Shown one piece after another: positions 1 to 5,163 of a stretch of DNA of 7,514 nt. This DNA comes from Candidatus Peregrinibacteria bacterium RIFOXYB2_FULL_32_7. GTDB taxonomy: Bacteria; Patescibacteriota; Gracilibacteria; UBA1369; GWF2-33-10. The notes beneath the pieces are model-generated. The model was not told the DNA's origin, ran no database searches, and saw nothing but the letters and a program-made list of their open reading frames with translations. A program made the translations under genes and the position numbers. The DNA is taken from assembly GCA_001787465.1 (NCBI GenBank), contig MFXJ01000063.1:1-7514 (forward strand), given 5' to 3'. Position 1 is the first letter of the stretch, and each line of letters opens with the position of its first letter.

Positions 1-33
1 AAAATGTTTGCTGAAAAAAGAGGATCCGCATGA
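1..33 (+). CDS. 3' end of a probable upstream gene (partial)
   Basis: Frame 1 is open from the left edge and reads KMFAEKRGSA before a TGA stop at 31-33. That stop overlaps the ATG of the next gene in an ATGA arrangement (30-33), the same 4-base junction seen at 1340-1343, which is the main reason to believe it is a real gene end. Ten residues are too few to assign a family. In many type I-B operons cas6 precedes cas8b, so cas6 is one candidate, but nothing in the residues shows it. The open frame could also be chance, because the visible stretch is very short. Confidence 0.4.
   Translation, partial: KMFAEKRGSA
19..24 (+). promoter_or_regulatory. Ribosome-binding site of the AlbA_2 gene
   Basis: AGAGGA lies five bases before the ATG at 30 and supports that start. 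It sits inside the end of the putative upstream reading frame, as expected for coupled translation. Confidence 0.65.
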
Positions 34-1343
34 AGGAAAATGAATTTATTGAGTATAAAAAATCAATTTCCGAGCTGAAAGAGGCAGTGGAAACCATTTC
101 TGGCATGCTGAACAAACATGGAAAAGGAGAAATACTTTTTGGAATAAGAAATGATGGTAAAGCTATTGGGATGGAAATAGGAGCAAAAACCGTTCGTGAT
201 ATATCGAAAACCATCCTTGAAAACATTGAGCCGAAAATTCATCCTGAAATAAAAGAAGAAATGATCGATGGCAAGAAATGCATCAAAGTCAGTTTTTTGG
301 GCAGTGAACAGCCATATTTTGCATACGGGAGAGCGTTCATAAGAATTGGCGAGGAAACCAGGCGTATTGGTCCTGCTGAACTTGAAGGAATGTTTGCCAA
401 AAAGAACAAGGAGCTTTACCGCTGGGACAATAAAATTTGTGATAAAGCTACAGTTTCAGATATCAGTCTATTCAAACTCAAAGCATTTGTTGAAAAGGCA
501 GGACTTAAATTTGAAACAAAGGAAAATACTCTGAAAAAACTTGGTCTGGTGCATGATGAAAAACCGCTTAATGCCGCGGTCCTGATGTTTGGCTCAAAAC
601 CGCAGGAATTCTTTCCAAATGCTAAAATGAGGGGGGCAGTGTTTCTGAATGGGGGGACAATGCTTGATTCCAAAGATTATGAGGGAGATTTGTTTTATCT
701 CATTGAAGAAGCTCAAAAATATATCCTGCAAAATATTCATATCGGAGAACGTATTGAGGGGCTGATACGTGTGGATGTACCTGAGATTAACCCTGATGCG
801 ATACGTGAAGCTGTTGTGAATGCGTTTTGCCATAGGAATTACTATCTTTACGGTTCAGTGGATATTGCAATATATCCAGATCGGGTGGAAATAAGGAGTC
901 CTGGAAAATTGTATGGCGGTCTGACAATTGAAAGGATTGTCAAAGGAAATGTTTCTGAAAGAAGGAACGAGCTTATTGCTGATCTGTTGCACCGTGTTCA
1001 TATGGTTGAAAGATGGGGAAGAGGAATTGAAAAAATCCTTCTGGCAGAACCAAATGCACGGTTCGTGGAGATTGGAAGACAGTTCAAGACTGTTTTCCCA
1101 AGGAAAGTTGTAAATACCCCCCAGAAGACCCCCCAGAAGACCCCCCAGATAAAATTAACTGATTTGGAGCAGACAATAGTAGACGAACTGAAATCAAATC
1201 CCACTCTTTCAAGGGTAGAACTGGCTAAAAACCTGAAATTAAGCCCCGAAACAGTAAAAGAATATCTTGAAAAACTAAAGACCAAGGGTGCAATACGCAG
1301 AATCGGTCCTGACAAGGGCGGTCATTGGGAGGTTTTGGAATGA
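30..1343 (+). CDS. AlbA_2 (Schlafen-like) / HATPase-like / winged-helix protein, COG2865 type
   Basis: This 437-residue protein has the three-part layout of the COG2865 family, often labelled RecG-like helicase or putative transcriptional regulator although it has no helicase motor. Residues about 1-120 form the AlbA_2 domain (PF04326): acidic-basic start EFIEYK, glycine-bearing core GEILFGIRNDGKAIG (33-47) and terminal EGMFAKKNKELYRW. Residues about 250-340 match the HATPase_c_4/RecG C-terminal region: REAVVNAFCHRNY (259-271), RSPGKL (289-294) and RWGRGIEKI (328-336). A TPQK repeat linker (363-373) leads to a winged helix (about 377-437) with the recognition-helix-like segment LSPETVKEYLEKL. 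Family members are thought to be DNA-binding regulators, while related Schlafen domains in animals are RNases; the function here is unproven. The stop overlaps the cas8b start by four bases, so it belongs to the cas transcription unit. It looks richer in G+C than its neighbours: a hand count of 541-600 gives 48%. Confidence 0.9.
   Translation: MKENEFIEYKKSISELKEAVETISGMLNKHGKGEILFGIRNDGKAIGMEIGAKTVRDISKTILENIEPKIHPEIKEEMIDGKKCIKVSFLGSEQPYFAYGRAFIRIGEETRRIGPAELEGMFAKKNKELYRWDNKICDKATVSDISLFKLKAFVEKAGLKFETKENTLKKLGLVHDEKPLNAAVLMFGSKPQEFFPNAKMRGAVFLNGGTMLDSKDYEGDLFYLIEEAQKYILQNIHIGERIEGLIRVDVPEINPDAIREAVVNAFCHRNYYLYGSVDIAIYPDRVEIRSPGKLYGGLTIERIVKGNVSERRNELIADLLHRVHMVERWGRGIEKILLAEPNARFVEIGRQFKTVFPRKVVNTPQKTPQKTPQIKLTDLEQTIVDELKSNPTLSRVELAKNLKLSPETVKEYLEKLKTKGAIRRIGPDKGGHWEVLE
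1117..1149 (+). repeat. 12-bp tandem repeat (2.75 copies) encoding TPQK units
   Basis: The unit CCCCCCAGAAGA occurs at 1117-1128 and 1129-1140, with a partial third copy at 1141-1149, all identical. It is in phase with the reading frame and encodes TPQKTPQKTPQ (residues 363-373) between the HATPase-like part and the winged helix. Because the unit is a multiple of three, copy-number changes would alter linker length without breaking the frame. Similar TPQ repeats are a recurring feature of COG2865 proteins, from memory of the family. Confidence 0.9.
1327..1333 (+). promoter_or_regulatory. Ribosome-binding site that fixes the cas8b start
   Basis: GGGAGGT lies six bases before the ATG at 1340, inside the last codons of the AlbA_2 gene. 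This near-ideal Shine-Dalgarno favours ATG 1340 over the in-frame TTG at 1325, which would place the site inside the coding sequence. Confidence 0.85.
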
Positions 1344-3322
1344 TCCGGGAATGCGTGGAGTTTGTTGACAAATATATTCAGTCCAATAATACTACTAAAA
1401 AGTCTGTCAATTCTTTCATAATCGACGATATCCTCCTTCAAACTGCTGAAGATGATGAAAAATCTACTGAAGTCGAAATAGAAGAAACCATTGTCGATGA
1501 AACCCAAAAAAAGAGCGAAAAGAAAGAGGTTACATTATTCTTAATCTTTCCGTTTGAGAATTCTGAAAATGGTCTCAAGCTTAAGCATGATAAAGTTGTT
1601 GTCAGGACAAAACCAAAAGATGTGACTGAATTACTTGAACTTGATATCATAAAGGAGTACAATTATTCAGATGTTGAACTAAATGATTTGAAGGGTATTT
1701 TTGAAACACCAGAAAAGCATATCGCATTAGTTAGTGATAATAATAAACGAATTGGAGGGAGTCAAAACTTATCTTCGAGTGTCATTTACGCAATAGAATT
1801 AGCATCGTGCAAAACATCTGATGGTAATTTAACAGAGTTTAAAAAAGGGTCCTTAGAAGGTATTTCACTTGGAAGTTTGTTCGATAAAGAGAAGGATAAG
1901 GAACCAATACTAAAGACTAGATTAGAAAAATTTGCATATAATATCGAATACAACCTTCTTTGCAATCTTGGTTTCAATAATATCGGTTCGTCACTTTCAA
2001 ATTGGTTTTATTCAACTGAATCTTCCAGAGAAATACTAAATCACATTTCAAAGTTATGCGCTGAAACTCAAGGTAATTCATCTATAATAATCATAAATCT
2101 TATCCCACACCAAGAAAACATTTCCAATATCTATGCTATAGTACGTGAGGAATATTTTAAACAAAATGTATTCAAAAATAATCCAGAAATCAAAGGTACA
2201 TGTGCATGTTGCCAAAAAAAGAACTGCTTTATTGATGCACCCCAAAACGAGATTGCTATGGATAGTAAAAAACGTTTTCTTGAACACCCAACGATGATGT
2301 TTACAAATCAATGCAAACCCATTTTAATTTGTCACGATTGTGCTATCAAATATGCGGCATTCTTTGGTCTTCTGAAAAAATGGAAAATAAAAATAATGCC
2401 TCTTTTTGTTGATACTAAGCTTTACTCAAAGGAAATCCGACTTATCGATGAAAATGGGCTTAATAGCTTCTCACAAATTTTCAATCAACTGGGCGATTCC
2501 GATTCCTTAGAGTTTTATCTAATTTTATTCACTGGCGGGGAACTAAAATACTTTGATTATGTTTGCAACTATAACTGGAAATTAAATTGGTCTCATTTAT
2601 CTAATTATCGTAATAATTCAGATCGTCAGATTAACAAAATCACCAGAAGATTATTTGAGAGGAAGATATGCCTTGCAATTGGAATTAATTATCTGGATTA
2701 CTTTGAAGAAAAAAAAGGATTAAACAATCTCCAATCTTTTCTCCGAAGTCTGTTAGCTGAAAAACTCTTCAATTTTGTTTATCGGAACCAAAATTACTTC
2801 GTCCAACATGATATCTGGCAACTTTGCATTTTGCCTATTGAGCAACTTGCATTCGGTTCTAAAAAAGATTTTAAGACGAGTAAGCAGATTAAAGCATGTC
2901 TTGAGATTTGGTTCAATCGTGACCATCTAATTAACGTAAAAGAGGGATCGTTTATGTCAATAGAAGAACTACGGAATAATGTACAAATTGGTAATTCGCT
3001 GGAAAGGTGGGCATATCGAGCAGGTAAAGCATACTGTTTTTTGGTGTCAAAACGAGCATCCGGGCAAAGTCTTGAGCTTGAGAACATCATTCGTTCGCAT
3101 CAAAATCAAAATGTGAAAGATGCGATTGTTAAAAAGCTTGAACAACGGGCGCATGCTCTTGATGAAAAAGAACTGAAACAGTTCAGATTACAATTTGCAG
3201 AACTATTTGCGTTCGATCAATTTGGAGAGGTCGAATTCAAAGATCTAAAACCCTATTTTTATGCCGGGTATATCGATGAAATAAAAATAAACACGAAAGC
3301 TGGGGGGGATTCTAATGAATGA
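1340..3322 (+). CDS. cas8b: Cas8b, type I-B Cascade large subunit (Csh1/TM1802-like)
   Basis: This 660-residue protein is assigned as the large subunit of the type I-B surveillance complex, which in this class recognises the PAM, helps open target DNA and recruits Cas3. The assignment rests on its place directly before cas7, cas5 and cas3, its size, and a mid-protein cysteine cluster typical of Cas8b proteins: C288, C290, C291 and C296, then C325, C331 and C334, giving CxCCx4C and Cx5CxxC pairs that probably bind zinc. Residues about 30-63 are a highly charged Glu/Asp/Lys segment that looks disordered. The C-terminal ~120 residues are Leu/Glu/Lys-rich, probably helical, and may also be made separately as Cas11. 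I chose ATG 1340 because of the GGGAGGT site and the ATGA overlap with the preceding gene; TTG 1325 would add five residues. The gene overlaps cas7 by eight bases. It is AT-rich: a hand count of 2041-2100 gives 28% G+C. Cas8 sequences diverge strongly, so the subfamily name is less certain than the role. Confidence 0.87.
   Translation: MIRECVEFVDKYIQSNNTTKKSVNSFIIDDILLQTAEDDEKSTEVEIEETIVDETQKKSEKKEVTLFLIFPFENSENGLKLKHDKVVVRTKPKDVTELLELDIIKEYNYSDVELNDLKGIFETPEKHIALVSDNNKRIGGSQNLSSSVIYAIELASCKTSDGNLTEFKKGSLEGISLGSLFDKEKDKEPILKTRLEKFAYNIEYNLLCNLGFNNIGSSLSNWFYSTESSREILNHISKLCAETQGNSSIIIINLIPHQENISNIYAIVREEYFKQNVFKNNPEIKGTCACCQKKNCFIDAPQNEIAMDSKKRFLEHPTMMFTNQCKPILICHDCAIKYAAFFGLLKKWKIKIMPLFVDTKLYSKEIRLIDENGLNSFSQIFNQLGDSDSLEFYLILFTGGELKYFDYVCNYNWKLNWSHLSNYRNNSDRQINKITRRLFERKICLAIGINYLDYFEEKKGLNNLQSFLRSLLAEKLFNFVYRNQNYFVQHDIWQLCILPIEQLAFGSKKDFKTSKQIKACLEIWFNRDHLINVKEGSFMSIEELRNNVQIGNSLERWAYRAGKAYCFLVSKRASGQSLELENIIRSHQNQNVKDAIVKKLEQRAHALDEKELKQFRLQFAELFAFDQFGEVEFKDLKPYFYAGYIDEIKINTKAGGDSNE
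2201..2341 (+). other. Putative zinc-binding cysteine cluster of Cas8b
   Basis: This segment encodes residues 288-334 of Cas8b, with seven cysteines: C288, C290, C291, C296, C325, C331 and C334. Cysteine is rare elsewhere in the protein, and the paired spacing resembles a two-knuckle zinc site, as known in Cas8b-type large subunits. Zinc binding is inferred from the pattern. Confidence 0.65.
2941..2946 (+). promoter_or_regulatory. Internal ribosome-binding site within cas8b
   Basis: AGAGGG lies seven bases before an in-frame ATG at 2954. It is purine-rich and correctly spaced, comparable with the sites in front of the real gene starts in this operon. It is encoded by the Cas8b residues around KEGSF. 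Confidence 0.6.
2954..3322 (+). CDS. cas11: Predicted Cas11b small subunit, translated from inside cas8b
   Basis: An in-frame ATG at Cas8b residue 539 (MSIEELRNN) would start a 122-residue protein ending at the cas8b stop. In type I-B, I-C and I-D systems lacking a separate small-subunit gene, Cas11 is known to be made by internal initiation in the large-subunit gene; it lines the belly of Cascade and stabilises the DNA strands. Three points support this here: the AGAGGG site seven bases upstream; the right size for Cas11; and the fact that Met539 is the only methionine between residues 354 and 660 of Cas8b. The product is rich in Glu, Lys, Leu and Ala, consistent with a helical bundle, with segments such as DAIVKKLEQRAHALDEKELK. 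No separate cas11 gene lies in the window. Its expression is inferred; the ATG and ribosome-binding site are seen directly. Confidence 0.62.
   Translation: MSIEELRNNVQIGNSLERWAYRAGKAYCFLVSKRASGQSLELENIIRSHQNQNVKDAIVKKLEQRAHALDEKELKQFRLQFAELFAFDQFGEVEFKDLKPYFYAGYIDEIKINTKAGGDSNE
3302..3308 (+). promoter_or_regulatory. Ribosome-binding site of cas7 (run of seven G)
   Basis: A run of seven G followed by AT lies six bases before the cas7 ATG at 3315 and is the only purine-rich site there. It also forms the Gly-Gly-Asp codons near the end of cas8b, so ribosomes finishing cas8b can pass directly to cas7. Confidence 0.6.
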
Positions 3323-4316
3323 AAAAACAGAACCAAAAATTAAAGAAAATGAAGGTTATGATAAATATGCATGCGGTGTATTCATCGTTCGTGCAGATAA
3401 TGCTAATTTCAATGCTGATTTTAGTGGAATGCCTAGAGAGCTTCCAGATGGACCAATTTACGCGACAGACAAGGCTTTGAAATACTGTATCAGAAAATAT
3501 ATTCATGATATTGAGGGAGAAAATGAGGTATTCGCTTGGAGAAGATTTGATGTTGAAAAAGAAAAACTCAAACCATTAGAACTCGATGGCAATATCGAAT
3601 ATCTATACAAACAGGTACATGCTAAAGAAAAAACTTCTAAGGATATTAATCAAAAAGAGATGGTTGAGATTGCACTATCGAAAAAAGATGTCCGTTTCTT
3701 CGGAGCAACTCTTGCTGCTGGGGGGAAAAATATATCGATTACTGGTCCATGCCAAATTACATATGGTGTCAATGTTTTCAAATCCGGTTCGTCATATACC
3801 AGTGCAATTCTATCCCCCTACAGTAGTGGTAAAGGTAAAGAAAAAAGTACAATTGGTGCAGAATCACGAGCCACTGAGATCCACTATGTCTATGATTTTA
3901 ATATAAATCCTAACAATCTCACTTGCGATGAACAAATCAAGGCTCTTATCGGAGAAGATACGAGTAAATTTTATCTGAATTCTCAAGATATTAAACTATT
4001 CAAAGATGCCATCACTCGCGGAGTTAATTATGTAACTTCAACTACTAAGGTGGGGGCAATTGGAGAGTTACTATTTTTTGTTGAGTTTGAAAAAGGAAAA
4101 GAAAAACAGGTCCCAATTGTTCCTCTTCTGAAAACCAAGATAACTATTTCAGAAAGTGGTTCAAAACGCAATATAAATATAACCGAAGCCATCAAATCTT
4201 TGAAAGATTACTCTCCAAAATCTTTTGAAATCTACTATGATCCAGAATACACCGTTATCGAAGGGCTTAATCAAGAGGTTCAATGCTTTCATATCGTTAC
4301 ACACAAAAAACTGTAG
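3315..4316 (+). CDS. cas7: Cas7, type I-B Cascade backbone subunit (Csh2-like)
   Basis: This 333-residue protein is the RAMP-fold subunit that polymerises along the crRNA spacer to form the Cascade backbone. The N-terminal pattern of the Cas7 (Csd2/Csh2, PF05107) family is clear: CGVFIVRADNANFNADF (20-36), GMPRELPDGPIYATDKALKY (38-57) and IRKYI. The second signature is DVRFFGATLA (125-134), then the NISITGPCQITYG core (139-151). A glycine/serine-rich stretch near 157-175 (SGSSYTS, SSGKGKEK) may be the flexible thumb-like loop. ESRATEIHYVYDF (183-195) fits the region where family members usually carry an EHALY-type motif. Type I Cas7 proteins have no nuclease activity. The start is ATG 3315, overlapping the cas8b end as ATGAATGA; the stop TAG abuts the GTG of cas5. 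Its stoichiometry should exceed that of Cas8b, and its own ribosome-binding site would allow that. Confidence 0.92.
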   Translation: MNEKTEPKIKENEGYDKYACGVFIVRADNANFNADFSGMPRELPDGPIYATDKALKYCIRKYIHDIEGENEVFAWRRFDVEKEKLKPLELDGNIEYLYKQVHAKEKTSKDINQKEMVEIALSKKDVRFFGATLAAGGKNISITGPCQITYGVNVFKSGSSYTSAILSPYSSGKGKEKSTIGAESRATEIHYVYDFNINPNNLTCDEQIKALIGEDTSKFYLNSQDIKLFKDAITRGVNYVTSTTKVGAIGELLFFVEFEKGKEKQVPIVPLLKTKITISESGSKRNINITEAIKSLKDYSPKSFEIYYDPEYTVIEGLNQEVQCFHIVTHKKL

Positions 4317-4320
4317 GTGA
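4316..4320 (+). promoter_or_regulatory. GGTGA ribosome-binding site overlapping the cas7 stop and the annotated cas5 start
   Basis: GGTGA begins with the last base of the cas7 stop codon and contains the GTG at 4317. It lies five bases before an in-frame TTG at 4326. It may therefore be the Shine-Dalgarno site for TTG 4326 rather than part of a GTG start. No purine-rich site is evident upstream of GTG 4317. Confidence 0.45.
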
Positions 4321-5162
4321 AATTCTTGAATATATGTTCTTTCGAACTCAGCGGGCATTTTGCATCTTTCAGAAAACCAGATGTCAATAAAGTTTATCTG
4401 ACCTACAATAATCCACCATATGCAGCTATTTTAGGTATTTTCGGATCTATTATTGGATTATCTGGGTATTCTCCAAAGAAAAAACATGATCCGGAAGTTC
4501 TTCCACAATTCTACGAGAATCTCTCTGGCATTTGGTTTTCATTCCGCCCTGTTTTTTCCAAACGTCCAATTTTTCTGAAGCAGATGGTAACATATAATAA
4601 TTATCATGGATACGGTTCAGATGCGGGTTGTTTTCAGATAACGGAACAAATTCTCATCAAACCATCCTGGGAAATATTTCTTTTTGATGAGGATGGAAAA
4701 CATGCGGACTTAATCGAAAATATAAAAAATAAAAAAACAGTTTTTACTCCATATCTAGGAAAAAATGAATTTAGGGCAGAAATAGGCGAGCTTAAGGAAT
4801 TTGAAGCGACAGAAATCACAGATAAAGTGGCAACACAAAAAGCCATGAAATTTGATTCCATTGTCTTACTTAATAGGGCAGACAAACATCCAGTTGAAAA
4901 AAAATTATCCAAAGGAATCGGATTTGCTAATCTGGATTTGGAATCTGCATATATATCAGAAGATGGTTATTCAATATTTGAAAATTACCCATACGCACTT
5001 GACAAAACCTTTCATTACAAATTTTGTCTTTCTGCCTTTACAAATTGGGAAATTGATACTTCAAGGCTTATGAACGGAACAAGAACTTTCAGAATCAAGT
5101 CCAATGACGACAAAGAAGGAAAAGAACGTGTAATCAACATGTTTAATGGCGGGGTTGGTTAA
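4317..5162 (+). CDS. cas5: Cas5, type I-B Cascade subunit capping the crRNA 5' handle
   Basis: This protein of up to 281 residues belongs to the Cas5 RAMP family (Cas5b/Cas5h), which binds the crRNA 5' handle and joins Cas8b to the Cas7 filament. The conserved N-terminal signature is unmistakable: FELSGHFASFRKPDVNKVYL (9-28), then TYNNPPYAAILG (29-40) and IFGSIIGLSGY (41-51). The C-terminal part (NWEIDTSRLMNGTRTFRIKS) is typical of the subtype. Cas5 is catalytic only in type I-C, where it replaces Cas6; no such role is claimed here. The start is ambiguous: GTG 4317 gives 281 residues, and TTG 4326 gives 278. The second has a better-placed GGTGA site and puts the first conserved Gly at residue 10, as in many Cas5 proteins that begin like MKVLVFDIKG. 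It directly follows cas7 and ends one base before cas3. Confidence 0.92.
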   Translation: MKFLNICSFELSGHFASFRKPDVNKVYLTYNNPPYAAILGIFGSIIGLSGYSPKKKHDPEVLPQFYENLSGIWFSFRPVFSKRPIFLKQMVTYNNYHGYGSDAGCFQITEQILIKPSWEIFLFDEDGKHADLIENIKNKKTVFTPYLGKNEFRAEIGELKEFEATEITDKVATQKAMKFDSIVLLNRADKHPVEKKLSKGIGFANLDLESAYISEDGYSIFENYPYALDKTFHYKFCLSAFTNWEIDTSRLMNGTRTFRIKSNDDKEGKERVINMFNGGVG

Positions 5163-5163
5163 A

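Noticed and set aside
1..33. Upstream tail as a decayed copy of the AlbA_2 gene
   Set aside because: MFAEK resembles MFAKK near residue 120 of the AlbA_2 protein, and nine bases (AATGTTTGC) match at 389-397, but this is too short to separate from chance.
1117..1149. CRISPR-like or promoter-like repeat
   Set aside because: The 12-bp units are contiguous without spacers, in phase with a conserved coding frame and encode the TPQK linker known from this family; no CRISPR array is visible anywhere in the window.
998..1315. 105-residue minus-strand reading frame with GVFWGVFWGVF repeats
   Set aside because: It is the antisense shadow of the 12-bp tandem repeat and winged-helix region of the AlbA_2 gene; the repeats arise from the same DNA unit, and no start signal or family match supports it.
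1325..1339. TTG 1325 as the cas8b start
   Set aside because: The GGGAGGT site at 1327-1333 would lie inside the coding region, while ATG 1340 has ideal spacing to it and forms a normal ATGA overlap.
3586..3906. 106-residue plus-strand frame inside cas7
   Set aside because: It lies wholly within the well-supported cas7 in another frame and is rich in residues expected from frame-shifted AT-rich coding DNA.
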